Shown: positions 33,505 to 42,854 of the stretch, one piece after another
Layout: the number at the start of each line of letters is the position of its first letter
Position numbering within the stretch: position 1 is the stretch's first letter
Assembly (NCBI RefSeq): GCF_902859705.1
Contig: NZ_CADIJO010000002.1
Coordinates: 248,001 to 312,000, forward strand
Length of the DNA: 64,000 nt
DNA from: Achromobacter deleyi
Lineage (GTDB): Bacteria; Pseudomonadota; Gammaproteobacteria; Burkholderiales; Burkholderiaceae_B
Reading direction: 5' to 3'
The notes under the pieces: model-generated
Database searches by the model: none
Told to the model about the DNA's origin: nothing
The model's input: the letters and a program-made list of their open reading frames with translations, nothing else
Translations under genes and position numbers: made by a program

Positions 33505-35648
33505 GCTGCGTGTTCCTTTCCAGCGCGCGGCGCCGAGGCCGCCTGGATGTCGTCCAGCACCAGCGAGCCGAGCCGGCTGCGCCGCGCCTCGAAGCCCGCG
33601 GGCACAAAGGTGGTGGTCTCGTCTTCGACGACCAGGGCGGGGCCGCTCAGCTTCTGCTCTGCGTCCAGCGCCTGGCGCTCATAGGTGGGCACGTCGGCCC
33701 AGCGGTTGTGTTCGAAGTCATACAGAGCGCGCGTGCCGGACGAGCGCGCCGCGGTGGCCGGGCCGCTGGCGATGTGGTCGCGCGGCCGTTCGCGGCGCGC
33801 GCCGGCCTGGGCGGCGACCGACCAGCTGACGGTTTCGGGCGCTACGTGCGGCAGGCTGCGGCCATAGAGCTGGGCGTAGCGTTCGGCGAATGTGGCGTCC
33901 AGCTGACGGCTGGCGGCGGCGTCGAAGGGGCCTTCCGGCAGGTCGACGGGGATCTCGTGGCCCTGGCCGCTGTAGCGCATGAAGACCACACGCTTGTGGC
34001 TCAGCGGCGCATCGGGCGCGGCGCGCCGCACCACGGTGTCCACGCCCGCGGTCAGTTCGTCCAGCAGGCGCTGCACGGCGGCGTGGTCGATCGTGGCCAG
34101 GCGTTGATGAAAGCTGCGCACGGCCTGGTAGGCAATGGGCGCCCACAGGAAGCCCACCGCCGAGCCCACGCCGGCCGATTCCGGGATGATGACGCGGCCG
34201 ATGCCCAGCTTGCGCGCCAGCCGCGCGGCATGCAGCGGCGCCGCGCCGCCAAAGGCGATCAGGGTGTGTTCTTCGGCGGCCTTGCCCAGTTCCGATGCGT
34301 GCACGCGGGCGGCGTTGGCCATGTTCTCGGTGACCACGTCGATGATGGCCTGCGCGGCCTGCGGACCGTCCAGGCCGGCGGCCGCGGCCAGGTGGGTCTC
34401 GATGGCGTGGCGCGCGCGTTCGGGCTGCAGGCTGACCTTGCCCACGGCGAAGCGGTCGGGCGTCACCGTACCGATCAGGGCGTGCGCATCGGTCACCGTC
34501 GGCAGTTCGCCGCCATTGCCGTAGGCGGCCGGGCCGGGCGACGAGCCGGCGCTGTCGGGGCCGACCTGCACCACGCCCAGGTGGTTGACGCGCGCGATCG
34601 AGCCGCCGCCCGCGCCGATCTCGACCATCTCGATGACCGGAATGCGGATGGGCAGGCCGGAGCCCTTCAAGTGGCGGTGCACGCGGCCGAATTCGAAGCT
34701 GCGGCTCACTTGCGGTTCAAAGTCGTCGATGTAGCAGATCTTGGCGGTGGTGCCGCCCATGTCGAACGACAGCGCGCGGGCGGCGCCGGTCTGCTCGGCA
34801 ATGTGCTGCGCCAGGATCGCGCCGCCCGCGGGGCCGGATTCGACCAGGCGCACCGGTTCGTCGACCCCGGTCTGCAAGGTGGCGATCGAGCCGCCGGACG
34901 TCATCAGGAATGGCTCGCCGCGCAGGCCGCGTTGGCGTGCGGCCTCGTTCAGGCGGCGCAGGTAGCCGGACACCTGCGGCTGCACATAGGCATTGGCGCT
35001 GACGGTGGACAGGCGCGGATATTCGCGGATTTCGGCGCACACGTCGGACGACAGCGACACCCACAGCTGCGGCGCGTGTTCGCGCAGCAGCTCGCGGATG
35101 CGGCGTTCGTGGTCGGGGTAGGCGTAGCTGTGCAGCAGGCAGACGGCCACGCTTTCGACGCCGGCACGGGTCAGCTCGCCGGCCAGCGCGACCACCTGGG
35201 CCTCGTCCAGCGGCGTCAGCACCTGGCCCTGGGCGTCGACGCGTTCGGTGATGCCGTGGCGCCAGGGGCGCGGCACCAGCGGTTCGGGCTTGTCCAGGAA
35301 GATGTCGTACTGCGCGAAGCGATCTTCCAGGCCGATCTCGACCAGGTCGCGAAAGCCGGCCGTCGTCAGCAGCGCGGTGCGCGCGCCCTTGCGTTCGATC
35401 AGCGCATTGGTGGCCAGCGTGGTGCCCAGGATCAGCAGGCTGACCTGCGGCCAGGACAGCCCTGCCTGGTCCAGCAGCTCTTCGATGCCTTGCAGCACGG
35501 CGGTCTCGGGCGCGTCCGGCGTGGTCAGCAGCTTGGCGGACCAGCGGCGGGGTTCTTGTTCAAGGACGATGTCGGTAAACGTGCCGCCGACGTCGACGGC
35601 AACGCGAACCGGCGCCGTCGAGGCGGTCTCGGAAGGGGATAGGGACAT
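33501..35648 (-). CDS. hyuA: Hydantoinase A/oxoprolinase family subunit
   Basis: 715 residues. The N-terminal Hydant_A_N domain opens with VAVDVGGTFTDIVLE, the ATP-binding loop; LSFDMGGTTAKICYI is the second phosphate-binding region, followed by FGGAAPLHAARLARKLGI of the hydantoinase A fold. It couples ATP hydrolysis to ring opening together with HyuB. First gene of the leftward catabolic/transport operon; divergent from the fused ABC ATPase, with 199 bases between that should hold both promoters. Confidence 0.94.
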   Translation of the reverse strand: MSLSPSETASTAPVRVAVDVGGTFTDIVLEQEPRRWSAKLLTTPDAPETAVLQGIEELLDQAGLSWPQVSLLILGTTLATNALIERKGARTALLTTAGFRDLVEIGLEDRFAQYDIFLDKPEPLVPRPWRHGITERVDAQGQVLTPLDEAQVVALAGELTRAGVESVAVCLLHSYAYPDHERRIRELLREHAPQLWVSLSSDVCAEIREYPRLSTVSANAYVQPQVSGYLRRLNEAARQRGLRGEPFLMTSGGSIATLQTGVDEPVRLVESGPAGGAILAQHIAEQTGAARALSFDMGGTTAKICYIDDFEPQVSRSFEFGRVHRHLKGSGLPIRIPVIEMVEIGAGGGSIARVNHLGVVQVGPDSAGSSPGPAAYGNGGELPTVTDAHALIGTVTPDRFAVGKVSLQPERARHAIETHLAAAAGLDGPQAAQAIIDVVTENMANAARVHASELGKAAEEHTLIAFGGAAPLHAARLARKLGIGRVIIPESAGVGSAVGFLWAPIAYQAVRSFHQRLATIDHAAVQRLLDELTAGVDTVVRRAAPDAPLSHKRVVFMRYSGQGHEIPVDLPEGPFDAAASRQLDATFAERYAQLYGRSLPHVAPETVSWSVAAQAGARRERPRDHIASGPATAARSSGTRALYDFEHNRWADVPTYERQALDAEQKLSGPALVVEDETTTFVPAGFEARRSRLGSLVLDDIQAASAPRAGKEHAA

Positions 35649-35847
35649 GGGGGCGGAAAGAGAGAATGCGAAGAGGAAACGCGAGGCGCCCAGAGGCGTC
35701 TGGTGTGCAAAACCCTGATCCTAAGCACTCCGCGTGCCGGCTAGAAGGACGTTTTCCGCATGTCGATATGCGGATTCCGAGCGGTGATTTGCTTATCGCC
35801 GAACGGTCGTTAGACGCTTGCGGCCCGCGTCTTACCATCGCCGTCTC

Positions 35848-37485
35848 ATGACCGAATTGCTCCGCATCCAGAACCTGACCGTCGACCTGCCGGCGGGCGC
35901 CGACCGCCCGCACGCGCTGCACGACCTGTCCCTGTCGGTGAACGCCGGCGAAATCGTCTGCGTGGTCGGCGAAAGCGGGTCGGGCAAGTCGCTGACCGCG
36001 GGCGCCATCCTGGGCCTGTTGCCGCAGGGCGTGCGCGCCAGCGGCGGCCAGGTGCTGTGGCAAGGGCAGGACCTGCTGCGCCTGCCGCCCGACGCGTTGC
36101 GGCGCCTGCGCGGCCATCGCATCGGCATGATCTTCCAGGAACCGATGACGGCGCTGAACCCCTTGCGCACCATCGGCGACCAGATTGCGGAAGTGTTCCG
36201 CACGCATACCCGCCTTGCCGGCGCCGAGATCCGCCGCCGCACGCTGGAGCTGCTGGAATCCGTGCGCCTGCCGGACCCGACGCACGCGCTGGGCGCCTAC
36301 CCGCATGAATTGTCCGGCGGCCAGCGCCAGCGCGCCATGATTGCCATGGCCTTGGCCCTGGAGCCCGCGCTGCTGATCGCCGATGAACCGACCACCGCGC
36401 TGGACGTCACCACGCAGGCGCAGATCCTGCATTTGATTCACGACTTGCAGCGGCGGCGCGGCACCGCGGTGCTGTTCATCACGCACGACTTCGGCGTGGT
36501 GGCGGAAATTGCCGACCGCGTTGCCGTCATGCAGCGCGGCGTGCTGGTGGAAAGCGGCGCGGCCGACGAGGTGCTCGAACGCCCGCGCCACCCCTACACC
36601 CGCGCACTGATCGCCGCCGTGCCGCCGCTGGCGCCCGCCGCCAGCCGGCAAGCCGTGGCGGCGGACGCACCCAACATCCTGACCACCCAGGCGTTGTCCA
36701 AGACCTATCGCAAGCGCGGCTGGTTCGGCCAGCCGGGCCGCGTCACGCATGCGTTGGACGACGTGACGCTGGCGCTGCGCGAAGGCAGCACGCTGGGCAT
36801 CGTCGGTGAAAGCGGTTCGGGCAAGTCGACCCTGGCGCGCACCCTGCTGGGCTTGCTGGCGCCCGATGCCGGCGCCATCACGCTGGCCGGCGACACCGTG
36901 ACGTTCAAAGGCAGCCGCGCGCGGCGCGAGCATGCGCGGCGCGTGCAGATGGTGTTTCAGGACCCCTATGGGTCATTGAACCCGCGTCAGCGCGTGGGCG
37001 AGATCGTGGCGCGCGGCCCCATCGTGCACGGCATGCCGCGGCGCGAGGCCTGGGCCCAGGCGCGCGAATTGTTCGAGCTGGTGGGGCTGTCGCCGGACGC
37101 CCTGCGCCGCTACCCACATGAATTTTCCGGCGGCCAGCGCCAACGTGTCGGACTGGCCCGCGCGCTGGCGATGCGGCCGCGGGTGCTGATCGCCGACGAA
37201 CCGGTATCGGCGCTGGATGTGTCGGTGCAGGCCCAGGTGCTGGCCCTGCTGGCGCGCCTGCGCGAACAACTGGGCCTGTCCATCGTCTTCATCACCCACG
37301 ACCTGCGCGTGGCCGCGCAGGTGTGCGACCACATCGCCGTCATGAAGAACGGCCAGGTGGTCGAACAAGGGCCGTGCGCGGAGGTCTTCGCGGCCCCCGC
37401 GCATCCCTACACCCGTGCGTTGCTGGCCGCGGTACCGGGGCGCCGGTGGGATCCGGACGCGGCGGCCGCGCGGCAGGCGGCTTGA
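35848..37485 (+). CDS. Fused dipeptide-type ABC transporter ATPase (DppD-DppF in one chain)
   Basis: 545 residues with two complete nucleotide-binding domains. First: GESGSGKS Walker A, LSGGQRQR signature, [12 protein letters not shown]alker B and the C-terminal oligopeptide-ATPase tail [16 protein letters not shown]. Second: [36 protein letters not shown] and a second tail [14 protein letters not shown]. It serves both ATPase positions for the DppB/DppC-like permeases. Starts at ATG 35848; no good ribosome site, so a leaderless or weakly translated message is possible. Confidence 0.92.
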   Translation: MTELLRIQNLTVDLPAGADRPHALHDLSLSVNAGEIVCVVGESGSGKSLTAGAILGLLPQGVRASGGQVLWQGQDLLRLPPDALRRLRGHRIGMIFQEPMTALNPLRTIGDQIAEVFRTHTRLAGAEIRRRTLELLESVRLPDPTHALGAYPHELSGGQRQRAMIAMALALEPALLIADEPTTALDVTTQAQILHLIHDLQRRRGTAVLFITHDFGVVAEIADRVAVMQRGVLVESGAADEVLERPRHPYTRALIAAVPPLAPAASRQAVAADAPNILTTQALSKTYRKRGWFGQPGRVTHALDDVTLALREGSTLGIVGESGSGKSTLARTLLGLLAPDAGAITLAGDTVTFKGSRARREHARRVQMVFQDPYGSLNPRQRVGEIVARGPIVHGMPRREAWAQARELFELVGLSPDALRRYPHEFSGGQRQRVGLARALAMRPRVLIADEPVSALDVSVQAQVLALLARLREQLGLSIVFITHDLRVAAQVCDHIAVMKNGQVVEQGPCAEVFAAPAHPYTRALLAAVPGRRWDPDAAAARQAA

Positions 37486-37503
37486 TCCGTCGCGTGGTCG
37501 CGT

Positions 37504-38262
37504 TCAGCCCGGTCGGCCGGTGGCTTGCAGGATCAGTCGGGTGATTTCGTCCGGGTGCGACAGCAGCGACAGGTGACCCGACGCCAGTTCGATGGTGTGG
37601 GCGTTCATGCGCTTGGCCAGGAAACGTTCCAGTTCCGGCGAGGTGGTGCGGTCGTTGGTGGACACGGCGTACCAGGTGGGCTTGTGGCGCCAGGCGGCTT
37701 CGGTGGTGCGGGACGCGAACAGCGTGTCCGAGATGCGGCCTTGTTCGGCATACAGCACGCGCGCCTTGACCGGGTCGATGTCGCCGGCAAAGTCGTGCAA
37801 GAAGGCCGGCTCGCTCAGTTGCGCGAAACCGCCGGCTTTCACCAGGCCGGCACTGGCGGGCGGGGTGGGGAAACGGGCAGCCAGCGCGCCGTAGTCTTCA
37901 CCGGCGTCCGGCGCGCGGGCGGCCACGTACACCAGGCCCGCGACCTTGGGGTCGTTGCCGGCCTGGCTGATCACCGTGCCGGCCCACGAATGGCCCACCA
38001 GGATCGTCGGGCCGTCTTGCAAGGCGATGGCGCGCTGGGTAGCGGCGGCATCGTCGGCCAGCGAGGTCAGCGGATTCTGTACCGACGTCACGTGCAGGCC
38101 GGCCTTCTGCAGGCGTTCGATCACTTCAGACCAGCTCGACCCGTCGGCGTAGGCGCCGTGCACCAGCACGACATTGTTGATGGGGGCAGCCACGGCGCCG
38201 TGGGCCAGACCCAGCGTCGCCAGCGCGAGTGCGGCGGTGGTCAGGGCGTGTTTGATCTTCAT
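37504..38262 (-). CDS. Exported alpha/beta hydrolase
   Basis: 252 residues with signal peptide (LTTAALALATLGLAHGAVA) and an alpha/beta hydrolase fold like plant salicylate/methyl-ester hydrolases: VVLVHGAYADGSSW oxyanion region, nucleophile in GHSWAGTVIS, and the catalytic His in SGHLSLLSHPDE. Likely an esterase in the periplasm. AAGGA precedes the ATG. Its promoter (38340-38371) is nearly identical in key words to that of the ECF sigma operon at 39.7 kb, so it is a probable direct target of that sigma factor. Confidence 0.9.
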   Translation of the reverse strand: MKIKHALTTAALALATLGLAHGAVAAPINNVVLVHGAYADGSSWSEVIERLQKAGLHVTSVQNPLTSLADDAAATQRAIALQDGPTILVGHSWAGTVISQAGNDPKVAGLVYVAARAPDAGEDYGALAARFPTPPASAGLVKAGGFAQLSEPAFLHDFAGDIDPVKARVLYAEQGRISDTLFASRTTEAAWRHKPTWYAVSTNDRTTSPELERFLAKRMNAHTIELASGHLSLLSHPDEITRLILQATGRPG

Positions 38263-38339
38263 GCGGATTCCTTCGGTTTCAAGAGAGGGGCAGGCCAGCG
38301 ACGCCTGGCGATGTGCCGCAAGATGTCTGCCTGTCCGCG

Positions 38340-38371
38340 GTAAGACGAACGGGCGGCGGGCTTATTCCCGG
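38340..38371 (-). promoter_or_regulatory. ECF-type promoter of the exported hydrolase
   Basis: Minus strand: CCGGGAATAA (38371-38362), 13 bases, TCGTCTTAC (38348-38340). The identical words with the same spacing occur at 39745-39776. GGGAATAA with CGTCTTA is a typical ECF -35/-10 shape. About 78 bases before the hydrolase ATG. Confidence 0.75.
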
Positions 38372-38377
38372 TTCTTG

Positions 38378-38407
38378 AAAAAAAGCGGCCGGGCATGACC
38401 CGGCCGC
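38378..38407 (-). terminator. Rho-independent terminator of the ECF sigma/anti-sigma operon
   Basis: Minus strand: perfect 9-bp GC stem (GCGGCCGGG / CCCGGCCGC) around a 5-base loop followed by seven T residues, 33 bases after the anti-sigma stop codon. It ends 6 bases before the -35 word of the next ECF promoter, so termination and new initiation are packed back to back. Confidence 0.85.
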
Positions 38408-38439
38408 GTAGGCATTCCTTATTCAAACGTGTCCCTGAT

Positions 38440-39195
38440 TCAAACGTCCGGCGCCACCGCCTGCTGCACGGCGCGCGCTGCGGGCGTGTCGCTGGGGCTG
38501 ACCACGCCATAGAAATAACGCCCCTGTTTCCAGTACTGCGCCAGCAGGTCGCCGTCGCGTCGCTTGCCGTCGCCGAAGTTGACGACGCCTCCGGGCGGGC
38601 GCACGTAATACAGCACGGTTTCGCCGGCGGCGTTCTGGTACAGCACCATCGCGGCCGGCCCGTATTCGGATGACATCAGGCGGCCGCCCACCGGCTGGAA
38701 ACCGAAGGCATTGAAATCAGGCAAGGGCGCGGGCTGCACGAAGTGCCGGTTCAGCCAGTCCTGCAGTTCGGCCGGTTGGGTCGAGCGAAAGTCCACCATC
38801 GATGCGGTCGCATCCGATGAGGCGAACATCCGGTAGGCCTGCACCGCATCGGCCATCGGCAGGTAGCTGCTGCGGATGGCGGCATCGCGCACCTGCCAGC
38901 CGCCCAGGCCGCCCAGCCCCAGTGTCAGCACCAGCGTGGCGGCCAGCGCCAGGTAGCGGCGCGAACGGGCGTGCAGGGTATGGCGGATCTGCGCCGGGTC
39001 CAGGCGCGGCGGCGGGGCGTAGCGGCTCAGGTCGGCGTGCTGCTGGCGCAGGCGCTCGGTCTGCGCCCGAATGTCGTCCACCTGGCGGGCCGCGTCGGGG
39101 TGGCTGGCCAGATAGCGTTCCACGTCGCGGCGGCGGTCGGCATCCAGTTGGCCGTCGGCATAGGCGTGCAGGTCTTGTTCGGTGGGCGTGGTCAT
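38440..39195 (-). CDS. Anti-sigma factor (membrane-bound)
   Basis: 251 residues: N-terminal cytoplasmic zinc-less anti-sigma-like helix bundle (TEQDLHAYADGQLDADRRRDVERYL), one membrane segment (about 83-100) and a periplasmic domain of about 150 residues. It overlaps the sigma gene (ATGA). Family known as anti-sigma factor/putative transmembrane regulator; the signal is unknown. Confidence 0.88.
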   Translation of the reverse strand: MTTPTEQDLHAYADGQLDADRRRDVERYLASHPDAARQVDDIRAQTERLRQQHADLSRYAPPPRLDPAQIRHTLHARSRRYLALAATLVLTLGLGGLGGWQVRDAAIRSSYLPMADAVQAYRMFASSDATASMVDFRSTQPAELQDWLNRHFVQPAPLPDFNAFGFQPVGGRLMSSEYGPAAMVLYQNAAGETVLYYVRPPGGVVNFGDGKRRDGDLLAQYWKQGRYFYGVVSPSDTPAARAVQQAVAPDV

Positions 39196-39710
39196 TTCAT
39201 CAATCGCAGGGCGGGCTTGCTGGGGGCATGGCCTTCGGACAGGTCGCGCAACGCCTTGCGGGCGCGCGACAGCCGGGACATGACGGTGCCAATGGGAATG
39301 TCGAGCACGTCGGCGGCTTCCTGGTAGCCCAGGCCTTCCACCGACACCAGCAGCAACAGGCTTTGCTGGTCGGCAGACAGGCGGGCCAGGTCGCCCAGGG
39401 CGGCGCGAGCGATGGCGACATCTTCGGCTGACGGGGCCAGCGGTTCGGGCGCACCGCTGAAGAAATCCAGGATGCGCGCATATCGTTTGCTGCGCCGCTG
39501 GCTATCCAGGAAACATCGGTACAGGATGGAAAACAGCCAGGCGCGCAGGTCGCCGTCGGCGCGGCGGCCGGCCGCGCGGGACAGCGCGCGTTCCATGCAG
39601 GCCTGCACCAGGTCGTCGGCATTGGCCAGGTCGTGGGTGAGCGACAGCGCAAAGCGGCGCAGCCGGGGCAGCACCTCGCGCAGGTCGTCGTCGGTAAAGC
39701 CGCCAGTCAT
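39192..39710 (-). CDS. ECF RNA polymerase sigma factor
   Basis: 172 residues with region 2 (DLANADDLVQACMERAL, WLFSILYRCFLD) and region 4 (VSVEGLGYQEAADVLDIPIGTVMSRLSRARKAL). It probably directs its own transcription from 39745-39776 and that of the exported hydrolase from 38340-38371. AAAGG lies upstream of the ATG. Confidence 0.92.
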   Translation of the reverse strand: MTGGFTDDDLREVLPRLRRFALSLTHDLANADDLVQACMERALSRAAGRRADGDLRAWLFSILYRCFLDSQRRSKRYARILDFFSGAPEPLAPSAEDVAIARAALGDLARLSADQQSLLLLVSVEGLGYQEAADVLDIPIGTVMSRLSRARKALRDLSEGHAPSKPALRLMK

Positions 39711-39744
39711 GGGAAAACAAGCCTTTCAAAGGTCTCGAGTTGCC

Positions 39745-39776
39745 GTAAGACGACTGGCCGAAGGTTTTATTCCCGG
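39745..39776 (-). promoter_or_regulatory. ECF-type autoregulatory promoter of the sigma/anti-sigma operon
   Basis: Minus strand: CCGGGAATAA (39776-39767), 13-base spacer, TCGTCTTAC (39753-39745), then about 35 bases to the sigma ATG. Same words and spacing as at 38340-38371. Confidence 0.75.
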
Positions 39777-39787
39777 CCGTGGGCGGA

Positions 39788-40480
39788 TTATTGCATCTGG
39801 GCCGCGCCCCGCATGAACAGCGCCCACGCCTGCTCGAAATACGCCTCTTGCTCGGCGGCGCCGGCAAAGCGGGTCTCGCCCAGCATGGTCGCCACCAGCG
39901 GCTTGATCGACGTGGCGTACAGCAGTTGTTCGGCGATGAACAAGGCATCGCCTGCGCGCAACGCATGGGCGGCCTGCGCCGCTTCGACCAGGCCGGCCAG
40001 GCGGCGCATGAAGGGGTCTTCGGCGGTGGGGGTGGGCGTCACGCCCTTGGCCTGCACCGCTTCGCCCAGCGCCACGCGGTTCAGCGCCACCAGTTGCGGC
40101 CGCAGGTTCACGCCCAGCAGGGCGCGCGCATAGCGGCGCAGCCGTTCCTCGGGCGGGCCGTCGGCGGCCATACAGGCTTCCAGCTCGGCCACGATTTCAC
40201 CGCGAAAGCGTTCCATCATGGCGGTGAACAGCGCGCTCTTGGACGCATAGCGGCGGTAGATGGTGTCCTTGCCGGCCTGGCAGGCATCGGCCACCTGTTC
40301 CATCGAGGTGGCCGCATAGCCTTGCGCGGCGAACAGGCCTGCCGCCACGTCCAGGATGCGCCGTTCCAGCTGGGCCGCCGCTTCCTTGGTGGGCCGGCCG
40401 CCTTGCGCCTTTTTGCGGGGCGGCGCGGCCTGGGGCTGCGGGGCGGCGGTCGGGGTCGCGCGGGCGGGTTTCGGGGGCAT
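39788..40480 (-). CDS. TetR-family transcriptional regulator
   Basis: 230 residues. A basic Pro/Ala-rich leader, then the TetR helix-turn-helix (about 38-84; ILDVAAGLFAAQGYAATSMEQV and GKDTIYRRYASKSALFTAMM) and a C-terminal ligand domain of the TetR_C AefR-like type. ATG 40480 is the first ATG in frame; a TTG at 40561 is less likely. It lies divergent from the TonB receptor at 40691, so it may control either itself or that iron-uptake unit. Confidence 0.85.
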   Translation of the reverse strand: MPPKPARATPTAAPQPQAAPPRKKAQGGRPTKEAAAQLERRILDVAAGLFAAQGYAATSMEQVADACQAGKDTIYRRYASKSALFTAMMERFRGEIVAELEACMAADGPPEERLRRYARALLGVNLRPQLVALNRVALGEAVQAKGVTPTPTAEDPFMRRLAGLVEAAQAAHALRAGDALFIAEQLLYATSIKPLVATMLGETRFAGAAEQEAYFEQAWALFMRGAAQMQ

Positions 40481-40642
40481 CCAGTCGGTCCGGGGTGGGG
40501 TGTCGTCGATGGCGGCATTGTCCCGCAGGAACGCCGGGGGTGCAAATAACCATACGGACAAATCCCGTTATCACCCAGGTTCTATCTTCGTCAAGCGGAT
40601 TATTTTCGATCCGATAACTGGACGATAACGTCCCGTTTATGG

Positions 40643-40661
40643 GATTATGATTGCAATTGAG
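40643..40661. promoter_or_regulatory. Possible Fur box before the TonB receptor gene
   Basis: GATTATGATTGCAATTGAG matches roughly 12 of 19 positions of the classical GATAATGATAATCATTATC Fur box by eye, in an AT-rich stretch 30-48 bases before the ATG of an iron-uptake gene. Farther upstream are CGGAT ... ATCCG and CGTTATC ... GATAACG inverted repeats that could be TetR sites. Confidence 0.45.
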
Positions 40662-40690
40662 ATTTCTTTTCATTTGCAACAGGTGTTGAA

Positions 40691-42847
40691 ATGGCGATTG
40701 ATGTCCGGGAAGCCGTGATCCTCGGCACGGTGTCGGGCTTGCTGGCGGCGGCGGGGGCCGCCCAGGCGCAGGAACAGGCGGTGCAGCAACTCAGTCCGGT
40801 GGTGGTGCGCGGCGTGGCGCTCGACCCGGTCGACACGGGCGACCGGGTCTGGCTGCCGGTCAACACGTCGGCCACCAAGACCGGCACGCCGGTGCTGGAA
40901 ACCGCGCAGTCGGTCAGCACCGTCACGCGCAAGCAGCTCGACGAGCAAGCGCCGCAGACCGTCAGCGAAGCCCTGCGCTACACGGCCGGCGTGCTGTCCG
41001 ACCGCGACAGCAACACACGCTACGACTCGGTCTTTTTGCGTGGCTTCGGCGCGTTCGGCACCGCCACCAATTACGTCAGCTTTCTGGATGGCCTGAAGCT
41101 GCCGCGTGGCCAGGCCTTTGCGCAGACGTCGATCGATCCCTATCTGCTGGACCGCATCGACGTGCTCAAGGGGCCGTCGGCGCTGCTGTACGGCCAGATC
41201 AGCCCGGGCGGCCTGGTGAACCAGGTCAGCCGCCGGCCGTCCGACCAGGCCTCGCACGAGATCCTGCTCGAAGGCGGGTCGGAAGGCCGGGCCCAGGCCG
41301 GCTTCAGCTCGGCCGGCGCGCTGAATGCGGACGGCACGCTGCAATACAGCGTGGCCGCCATCGGCCGCCGCGCCGACAGCCGCTACAGCGGCGTGAAGGA
41401 AGGCCGCGTCGGCGTGGCGCCGTCGATCACCTGGCAGCCGAACGGCGACACGACGTTCACCCTGTCGGCCTACTACCAGAAGGACCCGGACGGCGGCTAT
41501 TTCAATTCGCTGTATCCGACATTCCTGGCGCCGTCGCAGTACAAGGACGACCTGGGCCGCAAGCTGAACATCGGCGATCCGGACTTCGACGCCTTCAAGC
41601 GCGAACAGCACGGCATCGGCTACCAGCTCGAACACCGCGCCAGTTCGACGCTGACGCTGCGTTCGCGCCTGCGCTATTCCGACGTGGATGTGGATTTCCG
41701 CTCGCTGCAGATGGCCGCGCCCATGACGGCCGACGGCATCATCGCGCGCCAGGCGCTGCGGTCCATCGAACATGTGCAAGGCGTGTCGATGGACAACCAG
41801 GCGCAGTTCGACTTCGCCACGGGCGCCGTGCAGCACACGCTGCTGACCGGCCTGGACTACCAATACACGCGCAGCGACTGGCGCTACAACTGGGGCCCGG
41901 CGCCGTCCTTGAACGTTGCCAACCCGCAGTACGGCGTGCCCATCGGCGCGCTGACCACCATCATCGACAGCGGCCAGACGCTGCGCCAGACCGGCGCCTA
42001 TGTGCAGGACCAGCTGCGCTTCGGTGGTTTCCGCGCCACGCTGGGCGTGCGCCACGACTGGACCGAGCAGGACACCGACAACCGCCTGGCCAAGACGTCC
42101 ACCGACCAATCCAGCGAGGCCACCAGCTACCGTGCGGGCCTGTTGTACCTGTTCGACAACGGCCTGGCGCCGTACGTCAGCTATGCCACCTCGTTCGAGC
42201 CCAACGTGGGCGTGGATGCCAACGGCGCGCCGTTCGTGCCGAGCAAGGCGCGGCAATACGAGGTCGGGCTGAAATACCAGCCCACCGGCGTGGACGCGCT
42301 GTTCACCGTGTCGGCGTTCGACATCAGGCAAACCGATGCCCTGGTGCCGGATCGTTTCGGCTTCAACACGCAGGAAGGCCGCATCCGCTCGAAGGGCCTG
42401 GAATTCGAGGCGCGCGGCCAGGTCACGAACAACCTGGAACTGATCGCGGCGCTGACGCTGCTGGACACCAAGGTGACGCAGGCCGCGGTGGCCGGGAACA
42501 ACGGCAAACGGCCGCAGGCGGTGCCGGACTATTTCGGTTCGGTCTGGGCCAACTACCGCTTCGGCAGCGGCGTGCTGGAAGGGCTGAAGGCCGGCGCTGG
42601 CGTGCGTGTGGTGGGCAGCAGCTACGCCGACAACGCCAACAAGGTCAAGGCCGATGGCTACACGCTGATCGACGCCGCGCTGCGCTACGACTTCGGCGCC
42701 ACCATCCCCAGCCTGAAGGGGCTGGAAGGCCGCTTGAACGTGAACAACGTGTTCGACAAGACCTACTACAGCAGCTGCAGTTCCGACTATTTCTGCCAAT
42801 ACGGCAACGGCCGCCAGATCGTGGCGGGCCTGCGCTACCGCTGGTGA
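40691..42847 (+). CDS. TonB-dependent siderophore receptor (FhuA/FpvA-type, no STN domain)
   Basis: 718 residues with signal peptide (cleavage near AQA, about 26), plug domain (about 60-170; ETAQSVSTVTRKQLDEQAPQ, DVLKGPSALLYGQISPGGLVN) and a 22-strand barrel ending in aromatic W. TonB-box-like region LSPVVVRG near 34. No N-terminal signalling domain, so it is not a transducer. Imports a ferric siderophore, probably of hydroxamate type by family resemblance. First gene of a three-gene iron unit. Confidence 0.93.
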   Translation: MAIDVREAVILGTVSGLLAAAGAAQAQEQAVQQLSPVVVRGVALDPVDTGDRVWLPVNTSATKTGTPVLETAQSVSTVTRKQLDEQAPQTVSEALRYTAGVLSDRDSNTRYDSVFLRGFGAFGTATNYVSFLDGLKLPRGQAFAQTSIDPYLLDRIDVLKGPSALLYGQISPGGLVNQVSRRPSDQASHEILLEGGSEGRAQAGFSSAGALNADGTLQYSVAAIGRRADSRYSGVKEGRVGVAPSITWQPNGDTTFTLSAYYQKDPDGGYFNSLYPTFLAPSQYKDDLGRKLNIGDPDFDAFKREQHGIGYQLEHRASSTLTLRSRLRYSDVDVDFRSLQMAAPMTADGIIARQALRSIEHVQGVSMDNQAQFDFATGAVQHTLLTGLDYQYTRSDWRYNWGPAPSLNVANPQYGVPIGALTTIIDSGQTLRQTGAYVQDQLRFGGFRATLGVRHDWTEQDTDNRLAKTSTDQSSEATSYRAGLLYLFDNGLAPYVSYATSFEPNVGVDANGAPFVPSKARQYEVGLKYQPTGVDALFTVSAFDIRQTDALVPDRFGFNTQEGRIRSKGLEFEARGQVTNNLELIAALTLLDTKVTQAAVAGNNGKRPQAVPDYFGSVWANYRFGSGVLEGLKAGAGVRVVGSSYADNANKVKADGYTLIDAALRYDFGATIPSLKGLEGRLNVNNVFDKTYYSSCSSDYFCQYGNGRQIVAGLRYRW

Positions 42848-42854
42848 GGACGGC

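Noticed and set aside
31675..33684. 669-codon plus-strand frame opposite hyuB
   Set aside because: No recognisable domain, and hyuB is intact on the other strand.
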